Part shown: piece after piece, positions 1-6,021 of the stretch
Numbering within the stretch: the stretch's first letter is position 1
Layout: each line of letters starts with the position of its first letter
Assembly (NCBI GenBank): GCA_001796495.1
Contig: MGMR01000050.1
Location: 2,264 to 8,514 of the forward strand
Source: Chloroflexi bacterium RBG_13_51_18
GTDB lineage: Bacteria; Chloroflexota; Dehalococcoidia; Dehalococcoidales; RBG-16-60-22
Direction of reading: 5' to 3'
DNA length: 6,251 nt
Notes under the pieces: generated by a model
Told to the model about the DNA's origin: nothing
Database searches by the model: none
The model's input: the letters and a program-made list of their open reading frames with translations, nothing else
Position numbers and translations under genes: made by a program

Positions 1-113
1 TGCTTTTAATCATAGCACCTCAGTATTAGTACAAAAATACAGGTATCAGTTAATTAAGCGGCTGTTCAGCGTTACATTTTGCCTGTAACGACACTGGTTA
101 AGGGAGAGCGGAC
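1..113 (+). other. Upstream leader of the transporter operon
   Basis: This stretch carries no convincing gene. It is AT-rich from about 1 to 58 and would be the natural place for the operon promoter, but I could not find a -35/-10 pair good enough to call. It also holds an inverted repeat (70-90, listed separately) and the ribosome binding site of the first permease, AGGGAG at 101-106, seven bases before the ATG at 114. The true promoter may lie to the left of the window. Confidence 0.5.
70..90. repeat. 7-bp inverted repeat before dppB
   Basis: CGTTACA at 70-76 is matched perfectly by TGTAACG at 84-90, leaving a 7-base centre (77-83). It ends 10 bases before the Shine-Dalgarno of dppB. It has no T-run after it, so it is not an intrinsic terminator. 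It could be an operator for a dimeric repressor or a small hairpin in the mRNA leader. The repeat is seen directly; a function is inference, and a chance dyad cannot be excluded. Confidence 0.4.
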
Positions 114-1082
114 ATGACAGCATATATTATTCGTCGGTTGATAATCGGTTTAATCATCCTCCTCATCGTCACCATGTTGGTATTCCTGCTCGTCCGCCTG
201 CTGCCCGGTGACCCTCTAATGGTATATATGGGCAATTTCAATATGGGCAGTAATATAACCTCCATGGGGCCTGAAGAACATGAAGCACTGTTACATAAAT
301 ATGGTTTGGACAGACCCATCTACGAGCAATATATTGACTGGATTAGCCAGGTTTTACAGGGCCATCTGGGCACATCGATAGGAGTTGGGCAAGATATCAG
401 TAAACTTATTGCCGATGTTTTACCGCGTACAGCTTATATCGGTTTTATAACCATGGTTATCGGTACGTTTGGCGGTATTTTTGTCGGGATTTACTGCGCC
501 TTGAGGCGGGGCTCCTGGATGGATAATACCCTTACCACAATCTCTAATATAGGGATGACGGTGCCCACCTTCTGGCTTGGTATTATGCTCATTTATATAT
601 TCGGCTACAGATTGGGGTGGCTTCCTCTCTTCGGGTGGGTTAATCCGTTTGAAGATTTCTGGGGAAGCTGCGCCCATTTGATATTGCCGGTGGCATCGGT
701 AGCACTGGGTGGTATCGCCGGCATGGCCCGCCTGGTACGGTCCTGTATGCTTGAGGTGATGAGGACAGATTATGTCCGCACCGCCTGGGCCAAAGGCCTG
801 CGCGAGAGGGTGATTGTAACCAGGCATCAACTCAAGAATGCCATGATTCCAGTAGTTACCGCCCTCGGCGGCACTATAGGCATGATCCTGGGAGGATCGG
901 TATTTATCGAGACGGTATTCAGCATACCCGGCATGGGCAGATTAAGTGTCCAGGCTATTTTCGCTTATGATTATCAAATCGTTCAGGCAACTGCCCTTAT
1001 CTTCGGCGCTATCGTCATATTTTCCAATCTAGCCGTCGATATTGCCTGGGGCTGGCTGGACCCCAGGATAAGATATGCATGA
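114..1082 (+). CDS. dppB: Peptide/nickel-family ABC transporter permease, DppB/OppB type
   Basis: One of the two integral membrane subunits that form the import channel, 322 residues, a normal length for DppB. The N-terminal membrane segment (about 9-30) runs straight into the family hallmark LLPGDP (29-34). Further hydrophobic segments lie near 106-127, 140-165, 183-205, 241-262 and 285-310. The cytoplasmic EAA loop that docks on the ATPase is seen at about 214-245 (EVMRTDYVRTAWAKGL, then HQLKNAMIPVVT). It has Trp225 where family members usually have Arg (RTARAKG). The C-terminus DPRIRYA is also typical. The start at 114 has AGGGAG at 101-106. It is the first gene of the operon, and its TGA stop at 1080-1082 lies next to the ribosome binding site of the second permease. 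Family assignment is firm; the transported substrate is unknown, so the symbol means family only. Confidence 0.95.
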   Translation: MTAYIIRRLIIGLIILLIVTMLVFLLVRLLPGDPLMVYMGNFNMGSNITSMGPEEHEALLHKYGLDRPIYEQYIDWISQVLQGHLGTSIGVGQDISKLIADVLPRTAYIGFITMVIGTFGGIFVGIYCALRRGSWMDNTLTTISNIGMTVPTFWLGIMLIYIFGYRLGWLPLFGWVNPFEDFWGSCAHLILPVASVALGGIAGMARLVRSCMLEVMRTDYVRTAWAKGLRERVIVTRHQLKNAMIPVVTALGGTIGMILGGSVFIETVFSIPGMGRLSVQAIFAYDYQIVQATALIFGAIVIFSNLAVDIAWGWLDPRIRYA

Positions 1083-1087
1083 GGAGG
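1081..1087 (+). promoter_or_regulatory. Ribosome binding site fixing the dppC start
   Basis: GAGGAGG lies five bases before the ATG at 1093. It overlaps the last two bases of the dppB stop codon, which suggests translational coupling of the two permeases. The in-frame ATG at 1075 lies inside the dppB end and before this site, so it is a poorer start candidate. Confidence 0.8.
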
Positions 1088-1092
1088 CCAAC

Positions 1093-2001
1093 ATGTCTGA
1101 CAAGGTAGCATCCCCTAGCCCTGATGCTTTAGCCACAATGGCGGCGCCTCCGCGCCGCAGTGAGTGGCGAAGATTCGCCAGGGTATTTTTCGGACGCAAA
1201 CTATATTTGATAGGTTTTATCATCGTTGTAATTATCATTCTAACAGCCATTTTTGCCCCGCTATTAACGCCTTATGACCCATTGCAACCCAATTTACGCA
1301 ATATACTGCACGGACCTACATGGCAAAACTGGTTGGGCACTGACCAGCTTGGCAGAGATATTCTTTGCCGAATAATATACGGGTCCCGGATTTCTCTGGA
1401 AATCGGTTTTGCCGCGGTCTTTTCTTCAGCCATTATAGGTATACTCATGGGCCTCGCGGCAGCTCACTTCGGCGGCTGGGTGTTCGCAATTATCATGAGA
1501 ATTACCGATGCGCTGATGGCTCTACCCAGTATTATCCTGTTGCTGCTTATTGCCGGGCTAGTGGGGGGCGGCATCGGAGTGGTTATTTTTGCGATGGGGT
1601 TCGGCGGTATCGCCGGCATGGCCCGCATGATGTGCGGCCAGGCGTTAAGCGTCAAGCAGAATGATTATATCCTGGCAAGCAAGGCTATCGGTATGAGCAA
1701 CTGGCGTATCATGCTGACACAAATCTTCCCTAACGCCTTCCCTCCCTTGATCGTTGGCCTGACTATGGGTATAGGCGGCGTCGTCCTGGGTGAAGCGGGC
1801 TTAAGCTTCCTGGGCATCGGTGTCCCGCCTCCTGCTCCTTCCTGGGGAAACATGGTGATGAACGGCCAGAGCCATCTACTGGAGAACCCGCTGCTTTCTA
1901 TATTTCCCGGCGTGGCTATTATGCTGCTGGTATTCGGCTTTAATATGGTCGGCGACGGTATCAGGGACGCCATCGACCCGAAGTTAAGAGGCGTGCTGTA
2001 A
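1093..2001 (+). CDS. dppC: Peptide/nickel-family ABC transporter permease, DppC/OppC type
   Basis: Second membrane subunit of the channel, pairing with DppB; 302 residues from the start at 1093, a usual length for DppC. A hydrophilic N-terminal tail (1-37) leads to the first membrane segment (about 38-58). The OppC_N-type region is followed by the hallmark GTDQLGRDILCRIIYGSRIS at 82-101. The EAA docking loop lies at about 172-211 (QNDYILASKAIGMSNWRIML, then FPNAFPPLIV). The strongly conserved GLSFLGIGVPPPAPSWGNM follows at 226-244, and the protein ends in IDPKLRG. I chose ATG 1093 over ATG 1075 because only 1093 has a Shine-Dalgarno at proper spacing. The longer form would add six residues. 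Just before the EAA loop it shares GGIAGMAR with DppB, encoded by a 21-base identical stretch. Family assignment is firm; substrate unknown. Confidence 0.95.
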   Translation: MSDKVASPSPDALATMAAPPRRSEWRRFARVFFGRKLYLIGFIIVVIIILTAIFAPLLTPYDPLQPNLRNILHGPTWQNWLGTDQLGRDILCRIIYGSRISLEIGFAAVFSSAIIGILMGLAAAHFGGWVFAIIMRITDALMALPSIILLLLIAGLVGGGIGVVIFAMGFGGIAGMARMMCGQALSVKQNDYILASKAIGMSNWRIMLTQIFPNAFPPLIVGLTMGIGGVVLGEAGLSFLGIGVPPPAPSWGNMVMNGQSHLLENPLLSIFPGVAIMLLVFGFNMVGDGIRDAIDPKLRGVL

Positions 2002-2035
2002 AGAATGCTACGCTATTAAAACAGAGGATGGTAGT

Positions 2036-3022
2036 ATGGCAAGTGTATTGGATGTAGAAAACCTCAAGACATACTTTAAAACGGAATACGGCCTGGTAAA
2101 GGCCGCTGACGGTGTCTCTTTCCATGTTGACCAGGGGGAAATCATCGGGCTGGTAGGAGAAAGCGGCTGCGGCAAATCCGTAAGCATACTCTCGGTCATG
2201 CAATTGATACAATCGCCGGGTGAAATATTGGACGGCAAAGTCATTTTCGATGGCCAGGACTTGCTCAAGTATAAAGCCAACGGCCCGGAAATGAGGGCTA
2301 TCCGCGGCAGTAAAATGACCATGATTTTCCAGGAACCCATGACCTCTCTGAACCCGGTATTGACCATTTGCCGCCAGCTGACGGAAACGCTGGAACTCCA
2401 CCTCAATATGGACAAGCAGGCGGCCAGGGAAAGGGCTATCGAGCTTTTAAAAATGGTGGGCGTGCCGGATGCCCTCAGCCGTGTCGATGATTACCCGCAC
2501 CAGTTCAGCGGCGGCATGCGCCAGAGAGTCATGATTGCCATGGCACTATCCTGCAATCCCCATATTATTTTCGCCGATGAACCCACCACCGCCGTAGACG
2601 TAACCACACAAGCCCAGTTGCTGGAACTCATGAAAAACCTCGTCACCCAGCATGATACTTCACTGGTAATTATAACGCACAACCTCGGCGTAGTTGCCCG
2701 CTATGCCCAGCGGATATACGTCATGTACGCCGGCCGTATTATTGAGTCCGGCACGTCTGAAGATATCTTCGAGCGTTCCAGCCATCCTTATACCATCGGC
2801 TTGTTGAACAGTGTGCCCAAGCTTGGCGAGAGGCACGGGGCCAGAAAACTGATACCTATTGAAGGCCTGCCTCCCAACCTGATTGAAATGCCCCCCACCT
2901 GTGCTTTCCTCCCCAGGTGTACCCATAAAGTGGATAAATGCTATAAGGAACCCTGGCCGGCGCTCCGGGCCGTGGGTGACGAGCATTATATATCATGTTA
3001 TGTTGATATAAAGGGGAAGTAA
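2036..3022 (+). CDS. dppD: Peptide-family ABC transporter ATPase, DppD/OppD type
   Basis: Cytoplasmic ATPase that powers the DppBC channel together with DppF; 328 residues, normal length. All nucleotide-binding motifs are present: Walker A GESGCGKS (41-48), Q-loop Gln99, signature FSGGMRQR (157-164), Walker B ending in Asp181 with catalytic Glu182, D-loop Val187-Asp188, and switch His215. The D-loop reads TAVD rather than the common TALD. The C-terminal oligopeptide-transporter domain has HPYTIGLL (250-257) and four cysteines at 289, 295, 302 and 321 (C-x5-C-x6-C-x18-C). In at least one bacterial DppD of known structure this pattern holds an iron-sulfur cluster. The gene follows dppC after 34 bases, with AGAGGA at 2023-2028 placed seven bases before the ATG, and overlaps dppF by one base. 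Confidence 0.95.
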   Translation: MASVLDVENLKTYFKTEYGLVKAADGVSFHVDQGEIIGLVGESGCGKSVSILSVMQLIQSPGEILDGKVIFDGQDLLKYKANGPEMRAIRGSKMTMIFQEPMTSLNPVLTICRQLTETLELHLNMDKQAARERAIELLKMVGVPDALSRVDDYPHQFSGGMRQRVMIAMALSCNPHIIFADEPTTAVDVTTQAQLLELMKNLVTQHDTSLVIITHNLGVVARYAQRIYVMYAGRIIESGTSEDIFERSSHPYTIGLLNSVPKLGERHGARKLIPIEGLPPNLIEMPPTCAFLPRCTHKVDKCYKEPWPALRAVGDEHYISCYVDIKGK

Positions 3023-4005
3023 TGGAAGAACCAAAAAACAACAATATGGTAGAAGTCAAAGACCTCAAGATGTATTTCCCCATCACCCGAGGACTCTTCC
3101 GCAGGAAGGTCGGTGATATCAAAGCCGTGGACGTAATCAGTTTTGATGTTAAGAAAAATGAGACGCTGGGGCTGGTGGGAGAAAGCGGCTGCGGCAAGAC
3201 CACTACCGGCCGGTGCATTCTGCGTCTATACAATCCTACTTCCGGAAGCATCATATATAACGGAGATGATATCTCCACCCTTCCGGAAAGAAGACTAAAA
3301 GACCGGCGCCGTGATATGGGCGTCATTTTCCAAGACCCCTTCGGCTCGCTCAATCCGCGGCAGTCCGCCGGCAGTATCGTGGGAGACCCGTTAAAAGTGC
3401 ATAAGATGGCCTCCGGAAAAGACCTGAAAGATAAAGTGGCGGATTTATTTAAACTTGTAGGGCTCGACCCCAGCATGATGGACCGCGTTCCCCACGAGTT
3501 CAGCGGCGGACAGCGGCAGCGCATCGGTGTGGCGCGCGCCCTGGCGTGCAGCCCATCGCTGGTCATCTGTGACGAACCTATCTCCGCTCTCGATGTGTCT
3601 ATTCAAGCCCAGATAATCAACCTGCTGGAAGAACTGCAGGCAAAACTGGGGCTAACTTATCTCTTTATCGCCCATGACCTGGCTGTGGTACAGCATATCA
3701 GCGACCGCGTAGCCGTGATGTACCTGGGCCGCATTATGGAAATTACCGATTCCACAGAACTTTATGAAAATCCGCTCCATCCTTATACCAAGGCATTACT
3801 CTCCGCCATACCTATACCCGACCCTAAAGCGGAAAAGACACGCCAGCGCATTGTTCTGAAAGGAGAGGTCCCTAGCCCGGTCATGCCTCCTCCCGGCTGC
3901 CATTTCCACCCGCGCTGCTCTATGGCTATACCTGACTGCAGCCAGGCAAGGCCTCCGCTCCGTGACGTAGGCAACGGACACTTCGTAGCCTGTATCAGGG
4001 TTTAA
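3022..4005 (+). CDS. dppF: Peptide-family ABC transporter ATPase, DppF/OppF type
   Basis: Partner ATPase of DppD; 327 residues, normal length. The N-terminus has the OppF-like stretch MYFPITRGLFRRKVGDIKAV (17-36). Walker A is GESGCGKT (53-60), Q-loop Gln104, signature SGGQRQR (161-167), Walker B Asp184 with catalytic Glu185, D-loop SALD (188-191) and switch His218. Both ATPase sites look intact, so the pair should be catalytically competent. The C-terminal domain has HPYTKALL (253-260) and cysteines at 293, 299, 306 and 324 (C-x5-C-x6-C-x17-C), the same possible metal-cluster pattern as DppD. The start codon shares its A with the dppD stop (TAATG), with AAGGGG at 3011-3016 before it, so translation is probably coupled. 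An in-frame ATG eight codons later (3046) is less favoured. It is the last gene of the operon and is followed by the hairpin at 4064-4095. Confidence 0.95.
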   Translation: MEEPKNNNMVEVKDLKMYFPITRGLFRRKVGDIKAVDVISFDVKKNETLGLVGESGCGKTTTGRCILRLYNPTSGSIIYNGDDISTLPERRLKDRRRDMGVIFQDPFGSLNPRQSAGSIVGDPLKVHKMASGKDLKDKVADLFKLVGLDPSMMDRVPHEFSGGQRQRIGVARALACSPSLVICDEPISALDVSIQAQIINLLEELQAKLGLTYLFIAHDLAVVQHISDRVAVMYLGRIMEITDSTELYENPLHPYTKALLSAIPIPDPKAEKTRQRIVLKGEVPSPVMPPPGCHFHPRCSMAIPDCSQARPPLRDVGNGHFVACIRV

Positions 4006-4063
4006 TACCTTCGTTAACAGCTAAAATAGTTACCTGATTCCACCTGCTTATTAATGATAAAAT

Positions 4064-4095
4064 AATACGGGCCCCGAATAATCGGGACCCGTATT
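4064..4095. terminator. Bidirectional intrinsic terminator between convergent genes
   Basis: The 5' arm at 4064-4077 (AATACGGGCCCCGA) pairs with the 3' arm at 4082-4095 (TCGGGACCCGTATT). That gives 14 positions with a single C/A mismatch (4072 against 4087) and a 4-base loop ATAA. On the + strand it runs into TTTATT; on the - strand the arm is followed by ATTTTATCATT. It lies 58 bases past the dppF stop and 44 bases past the stop of the binding-protein gene, so it fits as a shared terminator for both. The structure is read by eye; the folding energy was not computed. Confidence 0.85.
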
Positions 4096-4103
4096 TTATT
4101 CCC

Positions 4104-4124
4104 AGCCGTTTAAACTATACGGCT
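4104..4124. terminator. Second, weaker hairpin beside the terminator
   Basis: AGCCGT at 4104-4109 pairs with ACGGCT at 4119-4124, with two more possible pairs inside the loop. On the + strand it is followed by the AT-rich CATATTTTATTTAC, so it may act as a backup terminator for read-through from dppF. On the - strand it lies just past the stop of the binding-protein gene but lacks a T-run. Only six firm base pairs support it. Confidence 0.4.
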
Positions 4125-4139
4125 CATATTTTATTTACT

Positions 4140-5834
4140 TTATTTTTCTAACCAGGCGAAAGTAAACGGCTGGAACTCTATATACTGTCCGGCGGTATAG
4201 CCCTTAAGTCTAGGAGCTAAGGAGGTAAGTCCAGGCGTATAGTAGAAGTAGGACCACTGGCAGTAATCATCAGCCAATTTCTTGGAGATTGACTGGATTA
4301 GCTTGGTCCTCTTGGCGGGATCCCGTTCAGCGTTTGACTGTGCGAATATTTCCAGGACTTCAACGGGTTGTTCGCAGCTTATCCAGGTGGTATTAGTCCA
4401 GACGCCGTCCTTCTTAACGGCGTTGAGGCAGCCGTTCGAGAGTGTGCTGGCCGGGTCAACAGTGGTGCCCGGGAAGCCGTATACGAACATATAGCCTTCC
4501 CAGCCTTCGCCGCCCTGAATCATGGCGACGAATTTTATGTAATCGACCGGCTTTAGGTTAAGGGTGATACCGGCTTCTTTGAGCTGGCCTTGAAGCGCTA
4601 ACGGGAGGTCTTCCGGCATACCCTGGACGTAATACAGGTCAGTCTCAATACCCTCAGGATAACCGGCATCCGTCAGCAGCTTCTTGGAATTTGCGATGCT
4701 AAAAGGATAGCCGACAACAGTGGGATCCTGATATGGCGGCAGACAGAATAACTGGTTGGTAGCTACGCCGTATCCGTAGGAAAGCCCATCAACCAGCGCC
4801 TGCTTATCGATAGCAGTTTCAACCGCCTGGCGTACCTTGAGGTTAGCCAGCGGAGAATCCGGATTGCCGCTGGAGGGTAGTATACACCAGTTGATTACCA
4901 TATCGGTAGTTTTGGTGATTGTAAACCCGCTGCCAAGGAGTCCCTTGGCATCCTTGGCCTGAACGCCGAGCAAATCCAAATCTCCGGATTTATATGCCAG
5001 GAGGGTAACCGTCGGATCGGCAATGATATTGTAGTCAATACCGTCTAGGTAAGGTTTGCCTCTCCAGTAGTTATCGTTGCGGTCATAGGTAAGTTTCTGG
5101 TCACGGACGTATTCTTTAAGTATGAAGGGGCCGGTGCCTACCACATGGGTCATCTTCTCTTCCGGGGTATGATTCTTCAGATAGGTGGGGGAGAACATCA
5201 TGACGCTCCAGAACCCGGCAAGACTCTTGACCGCGGTCCAGTCCCATTGGCCGTTTACGAAGTCTAATCTTATGGAATATTCATCGACGACGACGCATTC
5301 CTTAACTTTCTTCATGTTAGGCCACATGACGCTGTTGATGCCGTTATCGATGTTATACTTGGCGGCCTCGGCATTGAAAGGCGTGCCGTCCGTGAAGTTG
5401 ATGCCCTTGCGCAGTTTCAGGGTGAGTGATGAGCCGTCATCGGCGGGAAGAATTTCTTCTGCCAGCCAGGGCGATATATTGTTATTTTTATCGATAACGA
5501 CCAGAGGCTCAACGCACGGGAAGGAATATGCAGCATCGCTGGGGCCGGCAGTACCGGTGGGGTCACCAATGTTGTTAATGTTGACACCCGCTGATAATTG
5601 AAGGCGCCCGCCTTCTTTACCGCCTTCCGGCTTGGCTAAAGCGCCAATGTTGGGCAGCCGGTTGTCCACAGGCGGAGCAACCGTCTCAGTGGGAGTAGCC
5701 GTCCCAGTCGGAGAAGCCGTAGCAGTAACAGTAGTCGTAACAGTAACTGTAGGAGTCTTTGCTTCCTTACAGCTCACCATAATCATGCTGAATACCAGGA
5801 TAATTGCCAGAGCAATAAATATAAGTTTTTTCAT
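4140..5834 (-). CDS. Peptide/nickel-family ABC transporter substrate-binding lipoprotein
   Basis: Extracytoplasmic solute-binding protein of the SBP_bac_5 (DppA/OppA/NikA) family, 564 residues, within the family's usual 500-600. The signal peptide (1-21: MKK, then a hydrophobic run) ends in a lipobox MVSC with Cys22 as the lipidation site. A Thr/Val/Ala/Pro linker follows (27-56), then the binding domain. Family stretches include INFTDGTPFNAEAAKY (145-160), VGTGPFILKEY (232-242), NDNYWRGKPYLDGIDY (253-268) and VRQAVETAIDKQALV (334-348). Seven further cysteines are present (107, 180, 317, 364, 469, 487, 525); Cys469 and Cys487 could form a disulfide, but that is a guess. The start at 5834 has two possible ribosome sites (AAAGGA four bases away, AAAGGAG twelve bases away). 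The gene is convergent with dppBCDF, and I infer it supplies their ligand. The ligand itself cannot be told from sequence, so no symbol is given. Confidence 0.93.
   Translation of the reverse strand: MKKLIFIALAIILVFSMIMVSCKEAKTPTVTVTTTVTATASPTGTATPTETVAPPVDNRLPNIGALAKPEGGKEGGRLQLSAGVNINNIGDPTGTAGPSDAAYSFPCVEPLVVIDKNNNISPWLAEEILPADDGSSLTLKLRKGINFTDGTPFNAEAAKYNIDNGINSVMWPNMKKVKECVVVDEYSIRLDFVNGQWDWTAVKSLAGFWSVMMFSPTYLKNHTPEEKMTHVVGTGPFILKEYVRDQKLTYDRNDNYWRGKPYLDGIDYNIIADPTVTLLAYKSGDLDLLGVQAKDAKGLLGSGFTITKTTDMVINWCILPSSGNPDSPLANLKVRQAVETAIDKQALVDGLSYGYGVATNQLFCLPPYQDPTVVGYPFSIANSKKLLTDAGYPEGIETDLYYVQGMPEDLPLALQGQLKEAGITLNLKPVDYIKFVAMIQGGEGWEGYMFVYGFPGTTVDPASTLSNGCLNAVKKDGVWTNTTWISCEQPVEVLEIFAQSNAERDPAKRTKLIQSISKKLADDYCQWSYFYYTPGLTSLAPRLKGYTAGQYIEFQPFTFAWLEK
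5679..5756 (-). repeat. Low-complexity Thr-rich linker coding repeat
   Basis: Residues 27-52 of the lipoprotein are almost only Thr, Val, Ala and Pro, with Thr about every second residue (TVTVTTTVTATA, then TGTATPTET). The DNA is built from degenerate ACN-GTN and ACN-GCN codon pairs with varied third positions. It reads as selected protein composition rather than a recent exact triplet expansion. It would be a flexible tether between the membrane anchor and the binding domain, and a length-variable spot. Confidence 0.8.
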
Positions 5835-5838
5835 TACG

Positions 5839-5853
5839 TCCTTTCACTCCTTT
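5839..5853 (-). promoter_or_regulatory. Tandem ribosome binding sites of the lipoprotein gene
   Basis: Read on the - strand, AAAGGAG (5853-5847) and AAAGGA (5844-5839) sit 12 and 4 bases before the ATG. Neither spacing is ideal (one long, one short), in contrast to the much better Shine-Dalgarno 50 bases upstream. The stop codon of the small leader frame (TGA at 5846-5844) falls between them, which would allow coupled re-initiation. Confidence 0.55.
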
Positions 5854-5897
5854 GTAATAATTAGAGTAGCATTTTCTCTTTTTATCAGGGCATGCAT
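5844..5897 (-). CDS. Possible 17-residue leader peptide
   Basis: ATG at 5897-5895 opens a 17-codon frame (MHALIKRENATLIITKE) ending in TGA at 5846-5844, ten bases before the lipoprotein ATG. The preceding GGAGGAGG gives a Shine-Dalgarno five bases from this ATG if its first GGAGG is used. A second ATG at 5893, in another frame, is better spaced from the second GGAGG but reads only Met-Pro-stop. The peptide has no recognisable family and no run of one amino acid typical of an attenuator. Treat it as a candidate upstream frame, supported mainly by the ribosome site. Confidence 0.25.
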   Translation of the reverse strand: MHALIKRENATLIITKE

Positions 5898-6021
5898 CAC
5901 CTCCTCCGGCTTTAACACGTTTTTTGAAAATCAGCGATAACTATCACCCCGGGCATTTGATATTACGGGCCGCCTCAAGAGTGACAATAACCTTACCTTC
6001 AGAAAAACTGAATTCGGCAGA

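Larger units (their letters stand above)
5835..6015 (-). promoter_or_regulatory. Long 5' leader of the binding-protein mRNA
   Basis: If transcription starts 7-8 bases after the -10 element (about 6014-6015), the untranslated leader is about 180 bases. Its first bases form a small hairpin: on the - strand TTCAG (6012-6008), five T, CTGAA (6002-5998). Further on is an orphan Shine-Dalgarno, GGAGGAGGTGAT at 5907-5896, followed by two closely spaced ATG codons. I do not recognise a known riboswitch or a T-box, and I see no terminator hairpin in the leader, so transcription attenuation is not supported. Confidence 0.4.

Noticed and set aside
23..40. GTATT/AATAC imperfect inverted repeat near the left edge
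   Set aside because: Only five bases per arm in AT-rich DNA, which is expected by chance, and no neighbouring promoter element could be fixed.
420..830. A 136-codon - strand open frame inside dppB
   Set aside because: It is fully antisense to a well-conserved permease, with a His/Pro/Gly-rich composition typical of shadow translation and no family features.
1075..1092. Upstream ATG at 1075 as the start of dppC
   Set aside because: It lies within the dppB end with no Shine-Dalgarno before it, while the ATG at 1093 has GAGGAGG five bases away. The six extra residues add nothing recognisable.
2151..3200. Near-identical DNA around the Walker A codons of dppD and dppF
   Set aside because: The shared peptide GESGCGK is universal in this ATPase family, so the match follows from protein conservation and similar codon use rather than a repeat element.
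2856..3566. A 236-codon open frame on the - strand across the dppD/dppF junction
   Set aside because: It lies antisense to two clearly intact ATPase genes, has low-complexity Ser/Pro/Arg-rich content without a recognisable domain, and shows no ribosome site; it is a shadow frame.
5632..5940. A 102-codon + strand frame across the lipoprotein start and leader
   Set aside because: Its Val/Ala-rich first part is the complement of the Thr/Val linker codons and the rest is leader DNA; it lacks a ribosome site and conserved features.
5944..6021. Riboswitch or transcription attenuator in the lipoprotein leader
   Set aside because: I could not match a known aptamer core, and there is no GC-rich hairpin followed by a T-run before the start codon.
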